A program made the translations under genes and the position numbers. The notes below the pieces were generated by a model. It saw nothing but the letters and a program-made list of their open reading frames with translations. It did no database searches and was not told the DNA's origin. 64,000 nucleotides of DNA. It comes from Antedon mediterranea. Taxonomy: Eukaryota > Echinodermata > Crinoidea > Comatulida > Antedonidae. The first letter of the stretch is position 1; the number at the start of each line of letters is the position of its first letter. The stretch covers positions 6,797,001 through 6,861,000 of the forward strand of contig NC_092680.1 in NCBI RefSeq assembly GCF_964355755.1, given 5' to 3'. Positions 14,601 to 25,396 of the stretch are shown here, one piece after another.

Positions 14601-17600
14601 TTAATGCCAATTGTTGGGGTTTCTATAATCTTGTTTCACTTTATCATAATAAGAAAATAATAATATATAATGTAATAATAATTGCCCTTTATCACATAAA
14701 CGAAAGCAATGCAGCAAAGTTTTAAGCAAAAGGGAACGATTTTTTGAACTTTTTTTAATGTTATATATTAATATAAAGTTTGGTAATTTTCCAACTGTAG
14801 GCCTAATTGGTAAAGTTTGAGTGATATTTCCTGTCATCATAAGCACTTGAAAATATCACTTTATATGAATTAAATACTTCAGATGAGATCGATTATTTTA
14901 ATACTACAACAAAATTTGCATCAGATGCAAATAACTTTTATCAAGATATTGCTTAGGCCTAATAGAAATCAAATCAAGATGAGAAATAAAAGTCAGTAAA
15001 AGTGGAAAATGGAATTGTTAATTCCGAAATATTCAAACTTTCAGACTCTAGATTTAGTGGCAGGGGGAAGAAATAAGTGGGCTTTTAAGTAGTTTAATAA
15101 ATGTTTATCCTTCCTTAAAAAGTTGGTTCTCCCAGGGAAGAGTTAAATTAACTCTTCCCTGGTTCTCCGACATACATCAGTGACTTTGAAATCAGTGGCA
15201 AATATCAAGGTATTTATAACATGATACACATTAAACTACAATCGATTTACTACCGTACTGTACTAATTTTCTACAATAAAGAAACAACTTATTCCATGTC
15301 CATGTTTCATTCCTTCCCAGAATCCACTCCATCCGATTCAATAGAAGAATAATGATTTTTAATATTTAGTTTTCATATTCTAAAATTGGTCTATTTAAGT
15401 CCACGACCTTTAAATACAGTCAGGTGGTGTTACTCATGGAAAATATCAACAGAGAATAAAATAATTAACAACAGTACTTGGGAAGTTCTTGATGTATGAT
15501 CAGTTTTCAACCAGTCGGAGCCTTAAGTAAGGACCTTTAGCCATTCTTGTTTCTCTAAGGAAATGTGCCACGGTGTTTCATATTCAGTAGTGTCAAATGG
15601 GATTTAGAATTCATTTGAAAATTGACGCATTTTGAGTGCTTAGGCCTAAGGCTTCTGCGAACTTAATTCAAAGACTGCTATATAAAGATTTCTGAGTCTT
15701 TAAAAATTACCACATACACTAAGAAGTATCAACAAGTTTCAAAATCTCAAATTAATAACCAACATTTTCAAAGGCGCTCAAGACTCTCTCCTGGCACATA
15801 CAACAGTCATCAATCGCTAATTTGAAGAGCATTTAATATAGGTTTTTTTTAGAATTCTACACGATTTTATTTAAAGATTTGTAAATTGAACTATATAATC
15901 AAACCCTGGAGAATACAGTGATAGTGATCGTATGATTTTGTACAGTAGCTTGTACAATCTGATTAAAGTTGACAAGAAACGAACGAACGGTGCGAATATT
16001 TTATTATCACGATACTGAAACTTTCTTAGGTCTTAATATAACAAAACAAAAAGACCCGACGTTACCTTTTTTTTACCAAATATCAGAAACTCTATATCTT
16101 TTTGTTTTTATCACTGAACTAGGCCTACGGGTTTTTTCATTTGAAATCAAGACCGTGACTTCTAAAAAGTGGCAATGAAGCCCAGCATTTTGAATCGGTA
16201 CCGGTATGGGAAATTGATAACATACGATGTGGGGAAGAGTAAAATTACGATTGGTGTATAATTGAGCAATTTTATGAGGACTGAACTTCTTGCAGAGCAG
16301 GCAATAGATATCAGACCTAATTCTTATAACTTATATTTATAAATTAGTATATAGTTCATTTGATATTAATCTTTAAACTAATATTGGTGAACTATAATAA
16401 TATAAATATTAATAGTGATAGCCGTTTTGTATAAAAATCTATTTTATGGTTTATTGTAGGCCTACTGTTTACCATACGATATATGAACGAAGTATGCCGC
16501 AATAACCTTAACCCTATAAACAGAAAGGATGTTTCGTGGTACATGCAACATTTCAAACAAATCATGACATTAAAATAAATACGGTCCAACTAAATGAAGG
16601 ATGGTTGATTGCTAGTTGAACGTGATTTTAACACGGATCGTCATCCAAACACTTTATTCTTTGCCTAACCTGACGTTAACACGCTGTCTCTATTCGCAAT
16701 TTCCTGAATAATAAAGACCTTATGGTTTTATCATGGAACTTTGAATTTAATCTGTCAGTGATTGTGACGTGACAGACGTCAAAAGAAATGTCAATCATTT
16801 GTTATGACTATAATATTAGATACCTCCATGGTACGACGGATAAAGGTAATTTCAGGAAAAACACGAAGTAACACGATTTTTTTATTTCATATCAAAAGAT
16901 AAATGTTATAGTCCCGTATTTTACTTACGAATACGTTTGGTGTTTCATACATTACATTACAAATTTGATATAGAATGAAACAATTTTTAAAACACTTTAC
17001 ATCGAAATTATGTTCTACACATAAACTTGTTGGAAACGAAACGTTTTTAATTTACGCTTTAAACTATCAAAGTTAGTTTCAGACCGAATTGACACTAGTG
17101 TTTTATAGAATATCCACTTTTATTAATTCACTCACTGTCACTCGTACAGCGTTTGTGCTTTAGAACCAATTTAAACAGATGTAAAATTAGTCATGAAATG
17201 TTTCGAGTTTTATTGAAATAATTTGCCACGAATCTTAAGCAACGAACTTATAACGCTTACCTGCTGATTCGGAAGTGGAGAAACCTATGCCCTTCCGTTG
17301 CATTCTCTCGGCCCATATGGGTCTCTTTTGTACACTTTCCTCACCTACCTTTCTTTTGTCAAAACATTTGAAGACATCTGGTAGATTTGAGAAAAACATC
17401 ACATTAATTTGACTGTGTGTACAGTGGTGTGTATAAGTCACCAGCGGGTTCGTTTTGTAAAGGTGTTAAAGCGCGTCAAACGTCATTGAATTAAAATTAA
17501 TAGAAAAGGATTATAAAGAATTCGGCGTGTGTTCGGTCGCGGATGCTGCTGCGCTTTTAATTCAATTTTGATAATTAAACTTCCGATAAAACCCCACATT

Positions 17601-20600
17601 GTATGACAAGCTATTGAATGTGTTGTACAGTATAAGCGAATATTTCGATTCATGTTGAGAAAATGACTACCTGTATCGGTAATTAGGTCTTTCACAGTTT
17701 TGGCGTTGTTTTGCTCAGCATACCTTCTCGGAGGACAATTTATTGTACATTGTCCAGTGACTGAAGCTGTTTCTACCCCCTAGCGACGGTGATATGTCGC
17801 TACTTCCATCTGCACCTGCACTATTATAGACTCAGACTTCAGAATCGGGAAGTAGGCTACATTGGTCCCAAAAAAGTCATGACTTGCAACAGTAAATGGT
17901 TTCATGAATAATGACTTAACAAACACAAAATTGATAGATTTGTCATCTGAAAGCACGCGATGGCACTGTTGCCAACCAGACCTACTTACACTCAATCCAC
18001 ACTCATACAGAATCCATCAACGGTTACACCTGTATATATAGTATGACAGAATCCCTAAAGGGGACACTTTCGGGGCCCAATAATGTGCCCCTTTAGTGTC
18101 CCTGAATATGGGTTGGTCGTAGTTTAAAACAGTATTACCGTACCCTCGTTTGGTACATGGGGAAGTATTTCCTTGCGGTGTCCTAAATGAGTGGTTCTAC
18201 TTCTAGATCGGAAATTATTTTTATTGGAATTTCTCAAAATAAAAAAATCATCATTAATATTTACGTTAAAAAGGTCTAACTATCCTACTACTTGACCAGT
18301 GATATTTATTAAAATTCTGTTCTTCAAGACGGAAAACTCAGTTTTATTAAAATTACAACAATATTTAAAAACATTATATTATTTAAAAAATCTGGAGAAT
18401 TGATTTCAAATTGCATAAATATATATTTATATATATATATATATATAGGTTTATGTTACGATGAATCTAAACAACATAAAAATGACTATTACTAAAAATA
18501 CACGTGAAAAGAAATCGGTAAGAAACGCATGATAACCAAGAATTACTGACATTCGATGATGATTGGTCCGGCATCATGAAAACATTTCATGTGTTCACCT
18601 GCCAGTAATAATATTACTAGACAGCCGTGTAATTTCTAGGCTTTCAAACCTCCGTCCATAATGTAATGTCAACAGAAAGGTGAAATCTGCATGTTAACAC
18701 CGGAATTTAGAAATCTTGGTTTGGTTCCGTTTGTTTTGATTGTAAGTGAGGATTAGTTATTGAAGGAGGGAGAAGGAGAGAGACAATTGAAGGAAACAAT
18801 GGCACTCTACCGGACCGATTTTGGTCGATATAATACCGGTAGTTTAGATCGATTTTTATAATCGAAAGATGGGAATATGGGACTATGTTTATCCTTTTAA
18901 AGGAAAGGAGGGAGAATTGAGGGGATAGAGTATATATTTTACTGCAATCACGAGTGTGAGGATGTATTGAACAAAACCGAGGAGTGTAAGCCTATAATCG
19001 TGGTCTGGCTATGGTTGAAGAATGTTCTATATATTCCACCTAATTAATTACATACACTATCACTCAGTATTCGTCAATTTCCCACACACGGTCGGGAGCA
19101 CGACGTTTCTTATTATCGAATAATCACGGGACAAAATCTTTAGACTAATGAAAAATGATCTGATGTCGTCGTGAAAGCGATCTTCGCCTCCCAAGTTGTT
19201 TTAATGCGTTAAAATTACAACAATTTCCTTCACTGTATTAATATTTAGCGGTATATGATTGAAGTGAAGCTAGGCCCGCGTTGAAGGGCAATTGATGCAT
19301 TGATGATACAGTTGGTAGAGGGGAAAGCTCCCTGACAGTTGGTGACGGGAAACTAGCAGTATCAAGGCCAGTTCAACTAACAATGATGCTGACGGTCGTA
19401 ATATTGTGTTAAACGCTATGTTCATTTTCAAGCATAAGCCTCACATATTTAACGGCATTTTTAAAATTGAATTAATCAGCGTGGCTAATTTACATACAGA
19501 AGGTACATTTTTACCCGGTATTCTCAGAAAAAAAGTGGTTAATGACGTAACAAATATATTGAAAAATACAGATGAGCTGATGGCTTTAAAAGGTCACGTA
19601 TCTATTCAACTTGTCCTGTCGGCTGGTATCAATCAAATATAAAATTAAGGTCGTCTCCCAATACAGGTAAATTATTATACATTCAAGATTTTATAATATA
19701 AGACGGCTGTGTTATGCGAACAACAAAATCTATAACTGGAATTTAATATTAGGAATTCTAAAGATGAGACCTGCTGTATTATAATCTAGGCCTATCATTA
19801 TGTCTTAACTCCTTGCATTTAATATTTTAGGCTGCATCAATTTTAGGCCTATAGTTTGCGGTGAAATTCTGAGAAAGACCGTCTGAGCATTACCAATAGT
19901 AATATTTGTTTTAACTTACAATACTAATTCCAGGAAACTGATTTCATTGATATAAGCACGAATTATTATCGTTCACATTTATTGATACTAATTTTTAGAA
20001 TTCTAAATTAACCACTTTGGTTTGTCTTATTTTCATAAGGTCTTGAAAGTCTACACTGAGTGACGGAGACCTACTAAGGAGGTCGTCACAGCCCTGACAT
20101 AACCACAGTTATGAAACCAAGAATGGTTAGTAGATCGTTATGGGAGTTTGCCCCTGAGGGAGAGAAATCACTGGTACTGAGTTCAATACTCAGGCAGACA
20201 AGCATGATATCCGTTGTCAAAAGCTTTCCTCTTAGGTCCTGGGCTGCTTCAGGTTTCGTATTAACTTTGTATCTAGTGTAAGCCTACAAGTCGGGCCCGT
20301 ACACTTTAATATCAACTTGGGCCTACTGTATGAATGTTTTCATCAATATTCTTTACCATGTAGTGGTGAAATGAGACGTCACGATCAACGTTTCCGAATG
20401 GTTTCATCTCACTGACCATGCAATTCTTTGACCCTGTTTTGTATTACAGTTTCCTAATTGCTCTATCAATGAGTGTATGAAAAAATATATAATTTCACAG
20501 AACTAAAGAATCGCATGGAATTTTTCAAATGTGAATTAGAAATAAGATATCTAATTATTTGTATTAAACATCTTGTGCACGTAAATGTCATATATAGAAC

Positions 20601-23600
20601 TATACAAAATACGGTTAATATTTTTATAATGGAGACCTTAAAAGGATTATTGCCAGTTAATTAAGCACGGTTCAAGTGTTTTAATATGAATCAATTGGTG
20701 ACGAGACAAGAACTGATCACCTTATATTATAGTTATATAATTTTTGTAAGCTATGGCATGTTAAATGCAAAAGGTAGAATTTAACTTCACCTGAAAGTCA
20801 AAATACAAGACAACCCGTCGGCCTCTACTTATCGATCCAGGTAGTATGATTATTTTTGTTTCTTGTGAAAACAAATATATTTCGTAACGGTTTACCTGTA
20901 TTACCGGAAGTCGTTTGTTACCGGCATAATTTGAACATGAAGGAATTTGTTTTGAATTAAAGATTCCAAAATGGATCATCTGTTTATCCTTTAAAACAAA
21001 GGAATTACTGTTTTATATGACAAAATGGAAATACAAATGAAAACTTACATAGCAGAACAAATAGATTTTGGATTTTCTGCGCAAAAATCTGGAGTACACT
21101 TGGGCTGACATCCAGATACTCTGTTCGCTTCGTCTCTCATCTGTAAATCTATTTTGAAAAAAAATAAGTAAATAAATAATCTTTATACTGAATGAGATTA
21201 CAAGCAGTGTTTTCCAACGTGGTTCAGTATAAAACATCAACAATAAATACTGACATTATTGGATAAAAGTAAAACAGTAGGCCTGTCGCACTTTAAGCGT
21301 GGTTCCCACTAGCGACGCAACACAAGGACGTAACGCAACGCAAGTGAATTGACCAATCACAAGCGATGGCTTATTCGCTTGTGATTGCTAAAGCGTGGTT
21401 CAATTCCCACTAGCGACGCAACACAAGGACGTAACGCAACGCAAGTGAATTGACCAATCACAAGCGATGGCTTATTCGCTTGTGATTGCTAACTGTCTAT
21501 AACTTCGCTTGTCATTGGTTAAAACGCTTGCGTTGCGTTTACGTCCTTGCGTTACGTTCTAGTGGGAACCAAGCTTTAAATGTATACCAACGTACGCCAA
21601 CGTTAACAGAAAGAAAAACAAAATATGAAAGAAATATTCACGGTAGACTATAATGTTAATCAAAATAATATTATACTTATTTTCACTTTAGTGATATTCT
21701 TAACTTGTAAATTAATTATAATTTTCATATAAGAATACGTCTAATAGTTATTATCAATTTATTTAGAAAAAGCATTTTCTTTTTAAATAAAATTTGTATG
21801 AACACGGTATAAATATAATTTTGTAAAATTAACCGGAGACCGTTATTTAACGAAAGAAAGTTCCATAATTTGTAAAGGAATTTAAAAGTTAGAATGCCGC
21901 AGTGTTAAAACTATCTGTATTTGTTGTGTGTATTCAATGTTTGTTATTGCCGTCATGCTCAACCAAACTTGATCTTGAAATTATTAACACCAATAAAATT
22001 CGTAATAACAAGGCGTTAACTGATCGTAATTTATGTAAGATGAGATGATGACATCAAATTAAAGTTCAAACTGTGAGCGAGTTGTCGTTTTAAGAGTGGG
22101 AAATGCATTGATGTATGGTATATTAGCCTGGAATTATTATTAAACCGGGGAAAAAGAGAACACAAATGATATTTTTTTGTAATTGTGTCGCGATTTAAAT
22201 AAAGCAGCTGATTTTCAGGTTCAAATTATTTAAAAACCTTTAATTATTCGATGATTTTTAGCCGTAGACCGATATATACAATTAACTTAAAAACGATCTT
22301 ATGCTACCCAATATAAAAGAACAATCTGAACGAAGACACTGACATATTTAAATTAGAACTTATAACAATTTGGATTAGATCAATAAAGTAGGCCTAAAAA
22401 GTAGGCCTAGTCCATAAGAAGACACATACATGGGCAAATCATGAGAAACAACAATTCAATTAATTAATTGTCTGGTGGCAGTTTTCCTAATTTTCATCGT
22501 TTAGGCCCATAGATTAAATAATGTACAGTATATCATCACTGGGTGCAGGTTTGGAGTTTCTCTGTGCCATTACGGTATGTACGTCACAGTAAAATACAGT
22601 TTTAGGCTTATGTTTTTGAAAAGTTGTTTCTATAATTCTAACCAACATTCAAAGCGTCTTTTAAAAAACGTTATAATGTAGAATGTAGGCCTATAACCTT
22701 ATCAATTGGACCTACATAGTATAATGGTACCGGTACTATGATTAAGCACCAACGAAATGTAAGCCTAGTACATTTTGTGAAGGAAATATTTATCAACGGT
22801 TTAGTTTGAGGAAAGAAGGTTTAGCATCTATACGTACAAGTGCTTCTCTGTGATTCATCCTTAATCATAGATATCGCCATGTGTTATAATTCGTTTATGA
22901 AAGTTGAAAATACACTTGTTCTAAAGTATAATTTGTAAAGAAGATACCATGCTGCAATCTTTATAAGTTATACCTGTAATTTAATAGTATAGTGCTGGTG
23001 TGCAATGACATTTCACTTTTTTCAATTAGATTATTTAGATATTAGGTACAGGTATTCGTTTTCCCTATTTCCAAATAACATTTGCAGTGAAACGCATGTT
23101 TTAAATGACAAAACGTTGACAAATTTCAAAATATTGAATTGCAATATAGTCGTAAGCAACACCATACTAAACTATACTTATATAATCATTGGTTTAATCA
23201 TTCCATGTCAATATGTAACTTATTTTTTTTGCACTTAAATAAGTTTGGTTAATTTATAAGTAACTTATTCACTTACTTCTTTTACAGATTCCCCCTTTCA
23301 ATGTGTATGGCTCATTGTTTGGCGTCGTATCTTCTACTTCAACACACTCAAGTCCAGCGTCGCATTTACCCATGTAATTATGTGTACCCCCACATTTTTC
23401 ACCCTCTTGTTTGGCGCACACCGGACAGCAACCACAAACGCCCGTCGTAACACCTCCCGGACACTTCAATTTTGATGCTTTTCTAGGCGAACAATGAACT
23501 TCATTGCAAGGGGGGCACTTTAGTTCCGAAGCTCTAATGTCTCTGTTTTGTATTGCACCGCAGTCCGCTTGCGTAATCCAATTAAATATAAATATGGAAA

Positions 23601-23619
23601 AGATAATGTATACATCCAT
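2623..23619 (-). CDS. Secreted cysteine-rich protein with N-terminal IGFBP domain (4 exons)
   Basis: Coding exons in order of translation: 23619-23277, 21148-21049, 8072-7877 and 2682-2623 (stop TAG). Intron phases 1, 2 and 0 chain without a stop, giving 232 residues. Residues 1-18 form a signal peptide. Residues 35-112 carry 12 cysteines in the order of an insulin-like-growth-factor-binding (IGFBP) N-domain, including VCGCCPVC at 61-68. Known IGFBP domains bind insulin-like peptides or act in the matrix; binding here is inferred. Exons 2-4 add 16 more cysteines in C-x3-C-x4-C blocks (128-137, 157-166), ending at C229. This tail is not the thyroglobulin type-1 domain of vertebrate IGFBPs and I do not recognise it. 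Exon 2 uses the acceptor at 21149-21150; a second AG eight bases into the exon would throw the frame into a cysteine-poor reading. Intron 2 is 13 kb. Exon 1 is the surest part; the joining to exon 4 rests on phase, acceptor and cysteine pattern. Confidence 0.82.
2851..2975. mobile_element. Short MITE-like element, GGGGACA family
   Basis: Begins ACAGTAGACCTCC and contains the CAGGGGACA and AACCCCTATTAA blocks that recur at 10976, 18044, 44625 and 50534. Non-coding and only moderately conserved between copies, so it is best read as an old non-autonomous DNA element. It sits in intron 3 of the IGFBP-domain gene. Confidence 0.5.
4073..4234. mobile_element. Foldback MITE, AAGCTCTGTCTACA family (copy 1)
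   Basis: Terminal inverted repeats: AAGCTCTGTCTACACTATCA at the left and its complement (TGTAGACAGAGCTT) at the right, with internal palindromic blocks (GTGATGTGCCCAAATATGG, then GGCCACATCA). It is about 160 bp with no coding capacity. Six more copies lie at 25714, 26338, 30980, 31560, 31974 and 44954. Confidence 0.85.
4863..4930. repeat. 24-bp tandem repeat, about 2.8 copies
   Basis: The unit ACTGTATACATACTGTATGT plus GTT is repeated almost exactly. Each unit is itself nearly palindromic (GTATAC, TACTGTA). Confidence 0.85.
10976..11102. mobile_element. Short MITE-like element, GGGGACA family
   Basis: Contains TAGAACCCTTCC at the left and CCCCATTCAGGGGACACC followed by TATTAAGGGG at the right, matching the copies at 2851 and 50534. 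Non-coding. Confidence 0.5.
11209..12583. mobile_element. Element bounded by 83-bp perfect inverted repeats
   Basis: Bases 11209-11291 and 12501-12583 are perfect reverse complements over 83 bases, separated by 1.2 kb. This arrangement suggests a non-autonomous terminal-inverted-repeat transposon or an inverted duplication. The interior contains only a chance-like minus-strand frame at 12316-12525 that runs into the right arm. No clear target-site duplication is visible beside the arms. Confidence 0.6.
15132..15162. repeat. 31-bp perfect palindrome
   Basis: Two 15-base arms (CCAGGGAAGAGTTAA and its complement) flank one central A. It would form a cruciform in DNA or a tight hairpin in RNA. 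No other copy was noticed in the window. Confidence 0.85.
18044..18203. mobile_element. Short MITE-like element, GGGGACA family
   Basis: Contains AAAGGGGACACTTTCGGGG, then CCCTGAATATGGGTTGG, then GGTGTCCTAAATGAGTGG, in the same order as the copies at 44625 and 50534. Non-coding. Confidence 0.5.
18421..18447. repeat. TA dinucleotide microsatellite
   Basis: An almost pure (TA)n run in the large intron of the IGFBP-domain gene. A similar run lies near 3002-3022. Confidence 0.8.
21295..21577. mobile_element. Palindromic MITE with duplicated left half
   Basis: Left end AAGCGTGGTTCCCACTAGCG and right end CTAGTGGGAACCAAGCTT are inverted. The left arm (about 110 bp) is present twice in tandem before the right arm. 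A simple copy of the same family, in the opposite orientation, lies at 29851-30022. Both are flanked by TTAA or TAA on at least one side. No coding capacity. Confidence 0.85.
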
Positions 23620-25396
23620 TGTAGAAAAAGTTATGTGCGTTTTCTAAGTAAGTTCAATTAAGTTGAGTTGACGTAATGCACGACGATATTAACAATGTTA
23701 CGTCATAAGTATCATATCAATTATAATATCCGACTGTCAGAAATAAGTATGTCGTGTCCTTAAAATTCAACTTTTTTTAAAGAGAATACAATCAGCAGCA
23801 CACAGTTAAGAATGCAAAATGCAATTCCTAAGAAATGTTATTAACATCAGTAGCCTATATACTACTCAAATTTTGCTGCGTTTTCGATCCTGTCGTGTCC
23901 AAATTTGTTAGTTGCTTGCTATTAAGAGAATGGCTCAATTTAAGTCTCACAATCGAATGATAACGTGTGTGTGGGTCTTCGGGGACCCGGAATTATTCTG
24001 CAAACTTATTTCGATGATCAGTGCGTATCACTGTCTGTCTGTCGGGTTTATTTATGTGTAGGGAAACTCCTGGTCTGTTTAGCTGTCAATGCGAATAAAC
24101 CAATCAGATCACTTGATTTTAGTGAATGCCGTCACTTCTTTAAAAGACGTGGTCAACTAGTGACGTCATAAGGAAGAAGTTTTTGATTGGATGAAACTAC
24201 AGACGTTGGCGAATTTTTCTATCAATAATCACGAATCTAAATATTAGGCCTATACAATATTTACTAAATGCTTGGATTAACTAAACTTAATTGCTACTTA
24301 AATATACGGTTTATACTAACAAAAAGGGTTTATGAAATTCAATGCTATTTAATCAAGGTAGCCTATGTGATTACCGAAAGTCCAATTAGATGCTTCGATA
24401 TAATTATATATTATATAATTAAATTTAAAAAAGTACGAGGAATTAATTTAAAGCAATATAGCAAATATTACAAATTTAAAATTAAATAATAGCGTGATTA
24501 GACTCCTGTTTCGTTTACTTTAGTTCTTAGTCTTATCTTAATCTTAAAATCCATAATAAAACATTTAAGTGTAGTTGTAATGAGGAAAGCAAGAACACAT
24601 TGTCTACATTAAAGCAATGCAATTAATTGCCTTGATTAAAGTATCTGTTAATTTTGGTTGTTCTTAATGGATTGTAAAATAATACCGTACATGTTTTACA
24701 TCTCGATTGTGAATATTGTCTGCTGCCCTCATTAGTAAAAATTACTCAAAACATGCACAACAATCAAATCATCGTCCAAAAAAACCACACATCAACAAAA
24801 ACATTCGCGGCCCGTGACAACAAAAAATCAGAATGGGAAAGCTTATAAAGTAAAACTTTGATAAGCGTAAACATTAATTTGTATAGTTTACTGGCCCTAG
24901 GGCTAGAAATAAACTGTCCTCTATCTTCTATGCTAATAAAAGCCGCTTGCTTGCTAACTAGTAGAGACTCTAGGCTAGGCCTTAGCTAGCTCGATAGACT
25001 CGATAGAGTAGGACCACCACCGCCGGACGGGCCGGGGGCTGGAGCAGAGACGACGGCTAGATAGGCTAGCCTTAGCTAGAGGTATCGGCCTGTCTTGCCT
25101 ACCCTAGGCCTATATAGGGACCAAAATCATTAGTATCGAATTGAGTGGGTAGGCCTTTTCATGTCCAATTTTCCTGCTGTGATGACAATAAACAAGATTG
25201 TGGTATTAAATAGATGGTGGGGTTGTCGGAATCCGTCAAATCAGCCAATAATATTGTGGGTCATGTCGCAGATTTGTTGATTTGACACAAAACACCATGT
25301 AATGGAAGAATTGCGAAGATAATGCTAGTATTGATATAAAAATAGATTATTTAAAAATTATTTTTTTCAGAACATGATTGAATACTGACTAAAAAA
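23620..25396. promoter_or_regulatory. Divergent intergenic region between the IGFBP-domain and FAM227 genes
   Basis: The two genes are transcribed away from each other across 1.8 kb. A CRE-like TTGACGTAA lies near 23670, within about 60 bases of the minus-strand start. A cluster with AACCAATCAG (about 24097), GTGACGTCAT (about 24160) and an inverted CCAAT box (TGATTGGATG, about 24184) follows. A GC-rich block at about 24950-25110, unlike its AT-rich surroundings, is the likely FAM227 promoter or 5' exon. No TATA box is convincing. Confidence 0.45.
25371..25396 (+). promoter_or_regulatory. FAM227 5' leader with a four-codon upstream ORF
   Basis: A good acceptor (TTTTTTTCAG) ends at 25370, implying an upstream non-coding exon. 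In the leader, ATG at 25374 opens a four-codon ORF that stops at 25388, eight bases before the main start at 25397. Such short uORFs usually damp initiation at the next ATG; that effect is inferred. Confidence 0.5.

Larger units (their letters stand above)
8073..21048. other. 13-kb intron 2 of the IGFBP-domain gene
   Basis: No exon with coherent splice signals and phase was found here on either strand; the open frames present are short and of low complexity. It holds two GGGGACA-family elements (10976, 18044), an 83-bp inverted repeat pair (11209 and 12501), a 31-bp palindrome (15132) and a TA microsatellite (about 18421-18447). Confidence 0.6.

Noticed and set aside
17235-17441. Minus-strand frame in IGFBP intron 2 with a plausible acceptor and GTAAG donor
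   Set aside because: Its open frame needs one leftover base from the previous exon, but exon 2 leaves two. It is also not cysteine-rich, and exon 2 joins exon 3 perfectly without it.
19406-19642. 78-codon plus-strand open frame with protein-like composition
   Set aside because: No domain recognised, no good flanking splice sites, and it lies in the 13-kb intron of the IGFBP-domain gene on the other strand. Probably chance.
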